Below, piece by piece: positions 45,891 through 55,615 of a stretch of 64,000 nt of DNA. The stretch's first letter is position 1; the number at the start of each line of letters is the position of its first letter. The position numbers and the translations under genes were made by a program. Location of the stretch: contig NZ_BPEW01000016.1 in NCBI RefSeq assembly GCF_019654975.1, forward strand, positions 36,776 through 100,775, written 5' to 3'. The DNA is from Shewanella sp. c952. Its GTDB lineage: Bacteria > Pseudomonadota > Gammaproteobacteria > Enterobacterales > Shewanellaceae. The notes beneath the pieces were generated by a model. It was not told the DNA's origin and did not search any database. It was given only the letters and a program-made list of their open reading frames with translations.

Positions 45891-48173
45891 TTAAAGCGCT
45901 TCGAAGTCATCGACATTTATCGCTGCTAACCTTAATTCATTTGCAACGACAAGTTGTTGATGCTCCTCTTTGCTAATTAAGTCAATTTCTAGTGCCGAGT
46001 TAAACAAAGCTTGAGGCGCTAATTTTCTAGCTAAACTGCCTTCTTTCTGAGCCTGTTTCATACGGACAAATAGCTCCTTGCATTCATACTTAGCGACAAA
46101 TGCACGCTCAACATCGGCGATACCGCTAGCATCGTTATCGATATCTGGACATAGGAAAGTCAATCGGTCACGAGCAGGCCCTGGACTACTCATCGAATTA
46201 ACCACTTCAATAGACTGCTTGTCATCAGCTTGGTTAAAGTGATTTCCTAGCGGAAAGATTAATACCCGCAAAAGACCAGCAACAATCCGATTCGGAAAAT
46301 TTCGAATCGCTTCATCTAACGCTTTTGCAGCAAGGTGTAATCTTGTTGCCATTACATGCTTAACTGTGGGCAGATCTTCAAATTGACGGCCATTATCTTC
46401 AAAAAGCTTTAACGTCGCTGATGCTAGGTAAAGCTGACTCAGGACATCGCCTAATCTAGCGCTCAACATCTCTTTACGCTTCAAATCACCGCCAAGCATT
46501 AACATTGACATATCAGACATTATCGCTAACGCTGCAGATAAGCGGGTCATGCTCTTGTAATAACGCTTAGTTTCACCACTCACAGGCGATGAAGCGAAGA
46601 GACTCCCCGTTACCGCATGACTAAAAGCGCTAAAGCCATTTCGAGCGGCATAACCAATATGACCTGTTAGCAGTGAATCAAACCGCTCTAGCCCTGCTGC
46701 TTTGTCTTCCATTCCCGCAGCTTCCATTTCTGCAAGTACATAGGGATGGCAACGTGTAGCGCCTTGGCCAAAAATCATTAAGCTACGGGTAAGGATATTA
46801 GCACCTTCAACCGTGATTGAAATTGGCAGTGCAATATAGGCATTTCCTAAGTAATTTTTCGGGCCGAGTTGAATCCCCTTCCCTGACTGAATATCCATCG
46901 CATCATCGATAACATTTCGGCCAAGCTCAGTCATATGATACTTAGCAATTGCTGTCACAATAGAGGGTTTAACATTAAGGTCGATACCGGTAGTTGTTAA
47001 ACGTCTCGCGGCTTCCAACTGGTAAGTATTACTAATGATCCGAGCAAGTGCTTCTTGCACTCCTTCAAACTGGCCGATCGGCATTCCAAACTGCTGTCTA
47101 ACGGCGCTATAAGCCGTTGTTGTTTTAGTTGCCATATGGCCTAACGCAGTAGATAGAGCAGGTAATGAAATTCCACGGCCAGCAGATAAACACTCAACCA
47201 GCATTCTCCATCCTCGACCCGCGTATTGCGGCCCACCGATAATCCAATCTAGTGGGATAAATACATCTTTCCCTTGAGTGGTACCGTTCATAAAGGCCAA
47301 GTGCAATGGATCATGGCGTCGACCAATTTCTACACCGGGATGGTCGGTAGGAATAAGTGCACAGGTAATACCTATTTGCTTCTGCTCACCAAGCAAACCG
47401 TCAGGATCGTGCATTTGAAACGCTAGACCCAACACATCAGCAATCGGGGCAAGCGTGATATAACGTTTATTCCAATTAAGCCTTAAACCTAAGGTTTGCT
47501 CACCATTAAACTCTTCACGACACACAATACCGGTATCAGGTATTGCCCCAGCATCACTGCCCGCTTCTGGGCCAGTTAGCGCAAAACAAGGGATCGCTTG
47601 GCCATCAGCAAGTTTTGGTAACCAAATATCTTTTTGTTCGGTGGTGCCATAATGAGTTAATAGCTCGCCAGGACCTAATGAGTTAGGCACCATCACGGTT
47701 ACTGCAGCGCTGACACTTCTGCTGGCTATTTTGCTAACAATCGTTGAATTAGCGTAGGCTGAAAATGCACGTCCGCCGTACTTCTTGGGAATAATAAGCG
47801 CAAAGAAGCCCTCTTTTTTAAAGTATTCCCACAGTTCAGGCGGTAGATCCTTTCTATTGCTGACAATGTCATAGTCGTCAATCATCGATAACGCTGTTTG
47901 AACTTGATTATTGATAAAATCTTGCTCATCCGAAGTTAACGCTGGTTTGCCATAACTATGCAGCATCTGCCAATTCGGCTTGCCTTTAAATAGTTCTCCT
48001 TCCCACCAAACGTCACCGGCTTCCATAGCCTCTTTCTCAGTGTCCGATAAAGGTGGTAGAACTTTTTTAAAAAAACTAAATACAGGTCGCGTGATTAACT
48101 GCATTCTGATGTTCTTCACCGCAAAAATCACTACTACAGCGATAATTAACAGTATTAATAGCGTAATAAACAT
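45891..48173 (-). CDS. fadE: Acyl-CoA dehydrogenase, FadE type
   Basis: A 760-residue FAD-dependent enzyme for the first step of fatty-acid beta-oxidation. A hydrophobic N-terminal segment (residues 3-20) suggests membrane association, as in E. coli FadE. ALTGPEAGSDAGAIPD and QFGMPIGQFEGVQEALARI mark the acyl-CoA dehydrogenase core. The C-terminal extension (DUF1974-like, with RNFPNRIVAGLLRVLIFPLG) is FadE-specific. It starts five bases after psrA, so both share a promoter and the PsrA-like operator. Confidence 0.94.
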   Translation of the reverse strand: MFITLLILLIIAVVVIFAVKNIRMQLITRPVFSFFKKVLPPLSDTEKEAMEAGDVWWEGELFKGKPNWQMLHSYGKPALTSDEQDFINNQVQTALSMIDDYDIVSNRKDLPPELWEYFKKEGFFALIIPKKYGGRAFSAYANSTIVSKIASRSVSAAVTVMVPNSLGPGELLTHYGTTEQKDIWLPKLADGQAIPCFALTGPEAGSDAGAIPDTGIVCREEFNGEQTLGLRLNWNKRYITLAPIADVLGLAFQMHDPDGLLGEQKQIGITCALIPTDHPGVEIGRRHDPLHLAFMNGTTQGKDVFIPLDWIIGGPQYAGRGWRMLVECLSAGRGISLPALSTALGHMATKTTTAYSAVRQQFGMPIGQFEGVQEALARIISNTYQLEAARRLTTTGIDLNVKPSIVTAIAKYHMTELGRNVIDDAMDIQSGKGIQLGPKNYLGNAYIALPISITVEGANILTRSLMIFGQGATRCHPYVLAEMEAAGMEDKAAGLERFDSLLTGHIGYAARNGFSAFSHAVTGSLFASSPVSGETKRYYKSMTRLSAALAIMSDMSMLMLGGDLKRKEMLSARLGDVLSQLYLASATLKLFEDNGRQFEDLPTVKHVMATRLHLAAKALDEAIRNFPNRIVAGLLRVLIFPLGNHFNQADDKQSIEVVNSMSSPGPARDRLTFLCPDIDNDASGIADVERAFVAKYECKELFVRMKQAQKEGSLARKLAPQALFNSALEIDLISKEEHQQLVVANELRLAAINVDDFEAL

Positions 48174-48178
48174 AATTT

Positions 48179-48826
48179 CTAGTTTGCATCCTTATTAACT
48201 GGAACTGAAACCCCCGCCGACAAATAAGGGATAACTTTTCGGATAACTGCTTCTATATCATTGTGTTCGCCAAAATCTGCCTCAGCAATTTCGGTTAATG
48301 CATCTGCTGACGCCATAGTGAAAACAACGGTACCTAAGGTAAAGTGTAATCGCCAAAACATCTCTGCGGGAGGAATATGTGGTGTACTTTCGCTAACAGC
48401 CTTTACAAATAAGCTTAAATACTTGCCATAATGAGTCGTGATGAACCAGCGTAAATGACCTTGGCTCTCTATATAACCGCGTCCCAACAGCTGCAAAAAG
48501 GTTGTTGTCCCCTCAGCTCTTAATTTGTTTAACTCAAGTAAGGGATTAACCAGAGTTGAAAAAATATCATCTAGTGATGCATTGGCATCGGCATTACGAA
48601 CCGCGACAATAGCGTCTGCAGCAGCAGGCATGAAAACATCAAGATAACGGGCTAGCACCGCTCTAATCAGCTCTTTTTTCGAGCCAAAGTGGTAATTGAC
48701 TGACGCAAGGTTTACTTCAGCTTTACTTGTTATTAATCTGAGAGATGTTTCTGAAAATCCTCTCTCTGCAAATAGCTTTTCTGCTGCATCCAGTATTCTT
48801 GTTTTTGTATCGGAGCGATTTGCCAT
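48179..48826 (-). CDS. psrA: PsrA-like TetR-family regulator of fatty-acid degradation
   Basis: A 215-residue TetR protein. The DNA-binding domain (KTRILDAAEKLFAERGFSET, SLRLITSKAEVNLASVNYHF) is almost that of Pseudomonas PsrA. The C-terminal part (EMFWRLHFTLGTVVFTMASADAL) also matches. PsrA represses fad genes and is released by long-chain fatty acids or acyl-CoAs. The gene precedes fadE by five bases. A 20-base palindrome in front fits autoregulation. Confidence 0.92.
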   Translation of the reverse strand: MANRSDTKTRILDAAEKLFAERGFSETSLRLITSKAEVNLASVNYHFGSKKELIRAVLARYLDVFMPAAADAIVAVRNADANASLDDIFSTLVNPLLELNKLRAEGTTTFLQLLGRGYIESQGHLRWFITTHYGKYLSLFVKAVSESTPHIPPAEMFWRLHFTLGTVVFTMASADALTEIAEADFGEHNDIEAVIRKVIPYLSAGVSVPVNKDAN

Positions 48827-48847
48827 TCCGTTGCCTTTATTAATTCA

Positions 48848-48867
48848 ATTTAAACACTCGTTTAAAT
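48848..48867. promoter_or_regulatory. PsrA-like operator in front of psrA-fadE
   Basis: The perfect palindrome ATTTAAAC-ACTC-GTTTAAAT lies 21 bp upstream of the psrA ATG. It fits the AAAC-N4-GTTT core of PsrA operators. A partial second half (TTAAACACTCGCTT) overlaps to the right. Confidence 0.82.
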
Positions 48868-49011
48868 TAAACACTCGCTTGCTTTTTGTCAAACAAAAAC
48901 CCTGTTTACCTTACATATGTGCGCTATTTTCTTCATCTATGCCTCACCACTATCAATCAGCAACAAAATAAGTAAAATAAGCAACACAAAAATAACAAGG
49001 GATTTGGACAG

Positions 49012-50847
49012 ATGAACATGACCTTTACCAAGGTTTCTAAGCTATCAGCATTGATAGCCATTTCGCTCGGCGCAACAGCCTGTAATAAAACAGAAGCAAC
49101 GGATGCACCTGCTGTTGATAAAATAGCGGAAGCTAAACAGTTTATTACTGACGCTGAATCTACAATGGCTGATCTATCTATTGAAATAAATCGCTCAGAG
49201 TGGATCTACAGTAACTTTATTACTGAAGACACCGCCGCGCTTTCAGCCAGTGTGTCAGAGAAGTACACTGGTACCTCTGTAAAGCTAGCGACTGAATCAG
49301 CTCAATATGCCGATTTAACATTAGATCCGGCAGACAAAAGAAAATTAAATATATTACGCAGCTCAATCGTGCTGCCAGCTCCGTTAGATCCTGCTAAAAA
49401 TGCTGAACTGGCCAATATAAGTGCACAATTAAATGGGCTTTACGGCAAAGGAAAGTATTGTTTTGAAGATGGACGTTGTTTAACGCAGCCTGAACTTTCT
49501 GCAATAATGGGCGAATCTAACAACCCCGAAGAACTGCTTGAGGTCTGGAAAGGCTGGCGTGAAATTTCTAAGCCTATGCGACCGCTATTCGAACGAGAAG
49601 TCGAACTGGCCAATGAAGGAGCGCAAGATCTTGGCTATCAGAACTTATCTGAGTTATGGCGCAGTCAATATGATATGAAACCTGACGATTTCTCAAATGA
49701 ATTGGACCGTCTTTGGGGACAAGTAAAGCCGCTCTATGACTCTCTGCATTGTTACGTGCGCGGCGAGCTTAATGAGCAATATGGTGACACAGTCGCACCA
49801 GCAACAGGTGCAATTCCCGCTCATCTCTTAGGTAATATGTGGGCCCAGAGCTGGGGCAACGTATACGACCAAGTCGCTCCGCAAGATGCGGATCCAGGTT
49901 ACGATGTTACCGAGTTGCTAGCTAAGCATAACTATGATGAAGTCAAAATGGTCAAGCAAGCTGAGAGCTTTTTCACTTCTCTCGGTTTCGAGGCATTACC
50001 AGATACTTTCTGGGAACGATCTTTGTTTGTACAACCTAAAGATAGAGACGTAGTTTGTCATGCGTCCGCTTGGGACTTGGATAACGAAGATGATATTCGC
50101 ATTAAAATGTGTATCCAGAAAACGGCTGAAGATTTTACCGTGATTCATCATGAGCTTGGACACAATTTCTATCAACGCGCCTATAAAGAACAACCATTTA
50201 TCTTTAAAAATAGTGCCAATGATGGATTCCATGAAGCCATTGGTGACACAGTTGCATTATCAATTACACCAAACTATTTAAAACAGATTGGTCTACTAGA
50301 CGAAGTGCCTGACGCATCGAAGGATATCGGCTTGCTGCTAAAACAGGCATTAGACAAAGTCGCCTTTTTACCCTTCGGATTAATGATCGATCAGTGGCGT
50401 TGGAAAGTATTTAGCGGCGAAATCACCCCTGAGCAATATAACCAAGCTTGGTGGGATCTACGTGAAAAATATCAAGGTGTAAAAGCCCCGATTGCACGTA
50501 ATGAGTCAGACTTTGATCCAGGTGCAAAATATCATGTGCCAGGCAATGTACCTTACACGCGCTATTTCCTAGCCCATATACTACAGTTTCAATTCCACAA
50601 ATCCTTATGCGAGATTGCTGGCGATAACGGACCGGTTCACCGTTGTAGTATTTATGGAAATAAAGAAGCTGGCGCCAAGTTAAACACCATGTTAGAAATG
50701 GGGCAAAGTAAACCTTGGCCTGAAGCACTTGCTGCGGTTACTGGCACTAAAGAGATGGATGCAAAGGCTGTACTTGATTACTTCGCACCATTGCAAATTT
50801 GGTTGGATGAGCAAAATAAAACGGCGAACCGACAATGTGGTTGGTAG
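49012..50847 (+). CDS. M2-family dipeptidyl carboxypeptidase (ACE-like) lipoprotein
   Basis: A 611-residue zinc peptidase of the angiotensin-converting-enzyme family. It would remove C-terminal dipeptides in the periplasm or at the surface. The signal peptide ends in GATAC with a probable lipid-modified Cys24. The zinc motif HHELGH is near residue 380, and the third ligand lies in GFHEAIGDT about 24 residues later. Length matches single-domain bacterial ACE homologues. It is divergent from psrA by 185 bp and has its own terminator. Confidence 0.94.
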   Translation: MNMTFTKVSKLSALIAISLGATACNKTEATDAPAVDKIAEAKQFITDAESTMADLSIEINRSEWIYSNFITEDTAALSASVSEKYTGTSVKLATESAQYADLTLDPADKRKLNILRSSIVLPAPLDPAKNAELANISAQLNGLYGKGKYCFEDGRCLTQPELSAIMGESNNPEELLEVWKGWREISKPMRPLFEREVELANEGAQDLGYQNLSELWRSQYDMKPDDFSNELDRLWGQVKPLYDSLHCYVRGELNEQYGDTVAPATGAIPAHLLGNMWAQSWGNVYDQVAPQDADPGYDVTELLAKHNYDEVKMVKQAESFFTSLGFEALPDTFWERSLFVQPKDRDVVCHASAWDLDNEDDIRIKMCIQKTAEDFTVIHHELGHNFYQRAYKEQPFIFKNSANDGFHEAIGDTVALSITPNYLKQIGLLDEVPDASKDIGLLLKQALDKVAFLPFGLMIDQWRWKVFSGEITPEQYNQAWWDLREKYQGVKAPIARNESDFDPGAKYHVPGNVPYTRYFLAHILQFQFHKSLCEIAGDNGPVHRCSIYGNKEAGAKLNTMLEMGQSKPWPEALAAVTGTKEMDAKAVLDYFAPLQIWLDEQNKTANRQCGW

Positions 50848-50876
50848 AGGCAAGCTAAAGCATTAGCGTTTCAATC

Positions 50877-50915
50877 GATAAAGGCCATTTAGTTTATCTT
50901 AAATGGCCTTTTAAT
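50877..50915. terminator. Terminator after the M2 peptidase gene
   Basis: The 11-base stem AAGGCCATTTA (50881-50891) / TAAATGGCCTT (50900-50910) has an eight-base loop and is followed by TTAATTTG. It may also act for the convergent smrA gene. Confidence 0.85.
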
Positions 50916-50979
50916 TTGTGCTAAATAGCGATGCAGCGATAAATCTGATGATATGCCACTCTTGGCAAAATGCCTCGCT

Positions 50980-51573
50980 TTATAAACGTGTACTCGCACC
51001 TTTATGGTTAACTTCTTGTGTTTCAATTCGCTTTTGTGCTGATTTAGTTAACATGACATACAGCGCTCCGGTTCCTCCATGGTGCGGTTTTGCGCTATGA
51101 AACGCGAGCACTGAGTCAATTTGAGTTAACCAGTTGACGGTAAAGGACTTCATCAAAGCTGCAATAGGTTTACTTCTGGCACCTTTACCATGAATAACTA
51201 AAATGCTTCGCTGCCCCAACCCAATAGCTTGCTCAATCGACTGAAACAATACCTCTCTTGCTAACACCAGCTTTAACTGGTGTATATCGACTTCGCTAGC
51301 GACTCGATAACCTCCGCTGCTTAACCTGTCAAATACAGCACTTTGTACACCATCTCGTTTAAAACCAATTATTTTGTCAGGTTCAGTCGCTTTGATTTGA
51401 TTTACATCTAACGTTAGTTTAAGTAAAGATTCATTGGCTTCTAGCTCTTTACGCCTCAGTAACTGTGGATCAGTTGCTTTAATACTGAGGACTGAAGCAT
51501 TGGTTAGGTTATTTTTCATCGGCGTCACGCCTGACATTTCATTCATAAACATTGTCATATCTTCTTCCAACAT
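50980..51573 (-). CDS. smrA: Smr-domain protein, SmrA-like endonuclease
   Basis: A 197-residue cytosolic protein. The C-terminal Smr domain has VDIHQLKLVLAREVLFQSI, the loop ILVIHGKGARS and AKPHHGGTGALYVML. Smr domains are DNA- or RNA-nicking nucleases related to MutS2 C-termini. SmrA-type proteins are stand-alone. AGGGG six bases before the ATG at 51573 sets the start; a GTG one codon earlier is possible. Confidence 0.88.
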   Translation of the reverse strand: MLEEDMTMFMNEMSGVTPMKNNLTNASVLSIKATDPQLLRRKELEANESLLKLTLDVNQIKATEPDKIIGFKRDGVQSAVFDRLSSGGYRVASEVDIHQLKLVLAREVLFQSIEQAIGLGQRSILVIHGKGARSKPIAALMKSFTVNWLTQIDSVLAFHSAKPHHGGTGALYVMLTKSAQKRIETQEVNHKGASTRL

Positions 51574-51881
51574 CACTAACCCCTACTCAGTCGCTGAACT
51601 AATATCAGTCTACTCCAGCGCATCGTATTAACCAATACAACCCTAGCGCAATTGAGTACAAATTCAGCGCATGATGTATCGCATAGGAGTAATCAATACC
51701 ACCTCATCCCAGCGACGATTTCAAAACCGCGTGAAACAACAACTCGTATAATCTCCTGACGTAAATTTGTTCAGTTAATCGCTTTAACATTAAATCTACA
51801 CACTTTGTAAAGATCTAATTCTTTTGTTCAATCATGTGGTCGATTATAGTGATGGTAGGAATTACTGTTTTGAAGCCATAC
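51574..51881. other. Intergenic region between the divergent smrA and NTF2-like genes
   Basis: About 300 bp with no gene, repeat or motif that I can name. It must hold two divergent promoters. Confidence 0.45.
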
Positions 51882-52469
51882 ATGTTAAAAAAAGCTATAA
51901 ACCATTTAGTGCTAACTATTTGCCTCTACTTCTCGGCAGCAGGTTTCGCTTTCGCTAATGATAACGAAGCATTGAATGAACTTTATGATCACTTCAACGA
52001 AGCATTTAATGAATTAGATGTTAGCCGTCTCCACTCTATATACTCTGAGGATGCGTGCTATATTCCAGAAAGCCAAGGCGAAGAGATCACCGTTGGCCGT
52101 GACAATATTGTCGAATTGTACAAAACCTTTTTTGGTAAGATAAAGCATAAAAATGCCAAAATAGAGGTCGACTTTAGAGTCATAGAAAGAAACATTGAAG
52201 GTTCAAGCGCAACTGATATTGGCTACTACCTTATTCGCTTTCATCCATCAGTTGATGCTGGAGAGCCTGTAAGCGAATTTGCGGGTAAATTCGTGACGGT
52301 GTCCAAAAAGAAAGATGATGGTAAATGGTATTTAACCGTAGATACTAACAATAGAGCTGAAGCTTCTTTTTATTTTAATGCTAAGCCCTCATCAAACCTA
52401 TATTATGGTCGGCAATTTACTGTCCTAAATAGCTTTGAAAAGCCTAAATTTGATGACCAATCCAAATAA
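51882..52469 (+). CDS. Exported NTF2/SnoaL-like (DUF4440-type) protein
   Basis: A 195-residue protein with a Sec signal peptide (LVLTICLYFSAAGFAFA) and a single cone-shaped NTF2-like domain. Its pattern is ALNELYDHFNEAFNELDVSR, YIPESQGEEITVGRDNIVEL and KWYLTVDTNNR. Such domains bind small hydrophobic ligands or mediate dimerisation; no catalytic residues are identified. The frame is open from an ATG at 51834, but the start at 51882 gives a clean signal peptide. The 3' end overlaps the YchJ-family gene. Confidence 0.75.
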   Translation: MLKKAINHLVLTICLYFSAAGFAFANDNEALNELYDHFNEAFNELDVSRLHSIYSEDACYIPESQGEEITVGRDNIVELYKTFFGKIKHKNAKIEVDFRVIERNIEGSSATDIGYYLIRFHPSVDAGEPVSEFAGKFVTVSKKKDDGKWYLTVDTNNRAEASFYFNAKPSSNLYYGRQFTVLNSFEKPKFDDQSK

Positions 52470-52929
52470 TGACCCAGTAACAGAGTGTCCATGTTGCTCA
52501 GGAACAAACTACAAAAACTGCTGTGAACCATTACATTTAAAAAAGGCGCTAGCATCTAGCCCTGAACAGTTAATGCGCTCACGCTTCACTGCTTTCTATT
52601 TCGGGCTATTTGATTACTTAATTGAAACTCACCATCAGCAATACTTGTGCGGTTTAACTGCGGAGTTACTCAGTGAAGGTCCTCAACCAAACTGGCTTTG
52701 TTTAGAAGTCATCGATTCGTCTGTATTAGACCTACAGGGAAAAGTGACTTTTCAAGCTTGGTTTAAAGATAATAGTAAATTGGATGCGATACACGAAGGT
52801 TCTGATTTTATAAAAGAAAATGGTCGTTGGTATTACACCGAAGGGGTCCAACATAGCCCCGTATATCCAAAACGAAATGAACCATGTATCTGTGGAAGTA
52901 AAAAGAAGTTTAAGCTGTGTTGTTTATAA
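52453..52929 (+). CDS. YchJ-family protein with SEC-C zinc motifs
   Basis: A 158-residue cytosolic protein of the YchJ (UPF0225) family. Cysteine clusters lie at both ends: CPCCSGTNYKNCC near the start and CICGSKKKFKLCC at the end, the latter a SEC-C zinc-binding motif. The middle (PEQLMRSRFTAFYFGLFDYL, FIKENGRWYYTEG) matches YchJ. Function is unknown. The ATG at 52453 overlaps the previous gene by 17 bases; a TTG at 52435 is also in frame. Confidence 0.9.
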   Translation: MTNPNNDPVTECPCCSGTNYKNCCEPLHLKKALASSPEQLMRSRFTAFYFGLFDYLIETHHQQYLCGLTAELLSEGPQPNWLCLEVIDSSVLDLQGKVTFQAWFKDNSKLDAIHEGSDFIKENGRWYYTEGVQHSPVYPKRNEPCICGSKKKFKLCCL

Positions 52930-52948
52930 GGCTTTAGATACTAATTCC

Positions 52949-55120
52949 TTAATGAACTGCCGTTGCTTCTTCCAGGAATTCACCAAATTCAGAAACTCTT
53001 AGCGCTGGACTATATAAGAAACCTTGGGCTTGATGACAAAGATGATCCGCTAAGAAAAGTTCCTGCTCCTTAGTCTCAACACCTTCAGCAGTCAGCGAGA
53101 TATTGAGTGCTGATGCCATGGCGATAATCGCACTGACAATTTCACGGCTTTCATGACTGACGGTAAGATCTGAAATAAATGAGCGGTCAATTTTAAGCTT
53201 ACTGATAGGGAACTGCTTTAGATAACGCATTGAGCTATAACCAGTACCAAAATCATCAATGGCAAGCCCTACCCCTAACTCTGCAAGTTCGTTACATAAA
53301 TTAGTAGCAGAACGAATATCTTCCATTAATTCAGTTTCAGTAATTTCCAATATCAAGCTATGAGGTTTTAAACGATAGCGGCCTATTAACTCCCAAACTT
53401 GTTCAAACAACGTGCCGCTAAAAAACTGCCTAGCGGAAACATTAACGTGCATTGAGATATCAATTTGGCGATGCTGCCACAAATTTAACTGTTTACATGC
53501 AGCTTCGAGCACCCATGAACCGATATCAGTGATAAGTCCCGTTTGCTCGGCAATATTAATAAACGCCCCAGGGTATAACACGCCTTTTTTAGGGTGATGC
53601 CATCGAATGAGTGCTTCAGCGCCGATATAAGCCTGCTTCCTCAAATCTTTTAACGGCTGGTAATAAAGCTCGAATTGACGTCCCTTTATCGCAACCGCTA
53701 AGTCACGCTCTACCTGTGCATCATCCTTAAATGCATTCAATAAAGCTGAGTTGAACACTTGTATTGCACTACCCTGTTTATTCTTTGCATACTGCAGGGC
53801 AATATCTGCACAGGTTAGTGCTGGGAATAACTGCTCAATAGAGGCAATATCAACTGCTGCTATAGCCGGTTTAGGTTCAATTTGTTCTGTACCGATGCTA
53901 ACCGGTAGTTCCAAATTATTATATAAACGCTCGATTAGCGGAGTGATGACAGCAACATCACGGGAGTCGCTAATTAAGACTGTAAATTCATCACTACCAA
54001 TCCGAGCGACCTCATCGATATGGTTAATGTCTGCGAAATGTCTAATCCGCCTAGCAACTTCTATTAGCATTAAATCGCCATTGGCATGGCCATAAGTATC
54101 GTTAAAACGTTTAAAGCCACGAAGGTCTATGAGAACAAGATGCCCCTCTTTGGCCCTATCTAACACTCTGCCAAAATGCGTTCGATTATATAAACCGGTT
54201 AACCCGCAGCGCCAAGCCAACCGCTCAAGCTCACTTTGATGTTGATGCTGCTCCGTACAGTTATCTGCATTAATTAGAGCAAAGTGATTGCCTCTTTCTG
54301 AGATGAAGCGTTTAACAGAGAGCCTCACCCAGTAGTCAGTTCCATCGCGACGAACAAGTTTAATCTCTTCTTCAGAGCTTTCCCCTGCTTTTGCTCTAGT
54401 CAGTACGATTTCGGCTTTGTCTGGAAATTGTTTAAAAAACGATAATTCTTGTACTGGGCGTCCAATAATCTGGTCTTTGGGGATTTGGGTTAATACAAAG
54501 TGAGCGTTATTAACATACTCTATGGTTGTTGAGGCTAGATTTACCACCATCATTATTTGATCTGACTGCTCCGTGGCAGACAAAAACAATTTCAACCTTT
54601 CATCTTTATCGTAAGCGTATTTAGTCGCTAACGTTAACGCGAGTTGATCAGCAACTTGCGATGTTAATTGTATTTCAGCTTCTTGCCAGGGCGACAGGTC
54701 GCTATCACGCTCTAAACTTAATATCCCCTCTAAGTGGCCATTTATCCTTATCGCAACCTCTAAGGCTGCAGTAACCTTGTGTTGACGATAGTAAGAATTA
54801 AGTTCAACGAGGCGTGGATCTGATATGCAGTTGTCGGACGCTATATGGCGGTTAACCCTAAGTTCTTCAACAAAAGCCTGACAAAGTGATGGCAATGGAC
54901 GAGAAACGTCTGCAGACACGACTGAAGAGGCTGCGGTGCGGTATACATTTTCAAGGATATTTGATTCTTCATTGAAACCAGAAATAACAACTCGCGATAC
55001 CACGAGCTGTTCTAAAAGTAATTCAGCAGCCAATCTAGCAGTGGCAGAAAAGTCGCCACATTGCTTAGCCTCTGAGTTAACAATTTGTTCTAACAATTTC
55101 TGGTATCTATGTTTCTTCAC
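52949..55120 (-). CDS. GAF-PAS-GGDEF-EAL protein; degenerate GGDEF, intact EAL
   Basis: A 723-residue cytosolic cyclic-di-GMP protein. Order: GAF-like domain (~20-175), PAS domain (~185-300), GGDEF (~305-455), EAL (~465-715). The cyclase signature reads ARIGSDEF (GSDEF in place of GGDEF), so synthesis may be lost. The phosphodiesterase part keeps EALIRWHHP, NVSARQF, LEITETELME and IDDFGTGYSSMRYLK, plus AEGVET. Net activity is therefore probably cyclic-di-GMP breakdown, with the GGDEF domain as a possible GTP sensor. It converges on the YchJ-family gene with only 19 bp between them. Confidence 0.93.
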   Translation of the reverse strand: MKKHRYQKLLEQIVNSEAKQCGDFSATARLAAELLLEQLVVSRVVISGFNEESNILENVYRTAASSVVSADVSRPLPSLCQAFVEELRVNRHIASDNCISDPRLVELNSYYRQHKVTAALEVAIRINGHLEGILSLERDSDLSPWQEAEIQLTSQVADQLALTLATKYAYDKDERLKLFLSATEQSDQIMMVVNLASTTIEYVNNAHFVLTQIPKDQIIGRPVQELSFFKQFPDKAEIVLTRAKAGESSEEEIKLVRRDGTDYWVRLSVKRFISERGNHFALINADNCTEQHQHQSELERLAWRCGLTGLYNRTHFGRVLDRAKEGHLVLIDLRGFKRFNDTYGHANGDLMLIEVARRIRHFADINHIDEVARIGSDEFTVLISDSRDVAVITPLIERLYNNLELPVSIGTEQIEPKPAIAAVDIASIEQLFPALTCADIALQYAKNKQGSAIQVFNSALLNAFKDDAQVERDLAVAIKGRQFELYYQPLKDLRKQAYIGAEALIRWHHPKKGVLYPGAFINIAEQTGLITDIGSWVLEAACKQLNLWQHRQIDISMHVNVSARQFFSGTLFEQVWELIGRYRLKPHSLILEITETELMEDIRSATNLCNELAELGVGLAIDDFGTGYSSMRYLKQFPISKLKIDRSFISDLTVSHESREIVSAIIAMASALNISLTAEGVETKEQELFLADHLCHQAQGFLYSPALRVSEFGEFLEEATAVH

Positions 55121-55255
55121 TCTATATCCTAAAAAACGGTAAACAAATGGTCTACCAAATGGTTTGAAGTCTTAGTGCCAAACCTAATTTTTATTTTTTA
55201 TAGTGCATTAAGATACACGAGAAGCCGTTACAGCAGCAACAATTACTGCCTTAAA

Positions 55256-55543
55256 TTACAAACTATTCTCTAATTGGAAGATCATTTTTTCTGCACTAAA
55301 TGAGAATGTTAGCGTTAATGTAAGTTTATCACCGCTAGTTGCAACTACACTACCGACCTCTTCGAAACGATTTTTAGCTTTTTCAGCAACTTCATTTGCC
55401 AATGTCGAAGCGTTTTCACCTGTCAGTGTTATCTCTAAAACGGTATCGTGCTCATCAATTACGGCGCCAACATCAACAAAGCTACCACAATCATTACACG
55501 TATCATTAACTAAATCTGATTGTGCTTTTTGAATATTTTTCAT
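55256..55543 (-). CDS. YfcZ/YiiS family (DUF406) small protein
   Basis: A 95-residue cytosolic protein matching DUF406. It has CNDCGSFVDVGAVIDEHDTV near the start and a beta-rich rest (TLTLTFSFSAEKMIFQLENSL). Two cysteines at residues 16 and 19 could bind metal. In E. coli yfcZ sits beside fadL, but here no fad gene is adjacent. Function unknown. Confidence 0.88.
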   Translation of the reverse strand: MKNIQKAQSDLVNDTCNDCGSFVDVGAVIDEHDTVLEITLTGENASTLANEVAEKAKNRFEEVGSVVATSGDKLTLTLTFSFSAEKMIFQLENSL

Positions 55544-55615
55544 GTGAACCGATTCTCAAACTTATAATTGTGACTTAATTATATATCAGCTTTATGTATA
55601 ACAAAGGGATCATTC

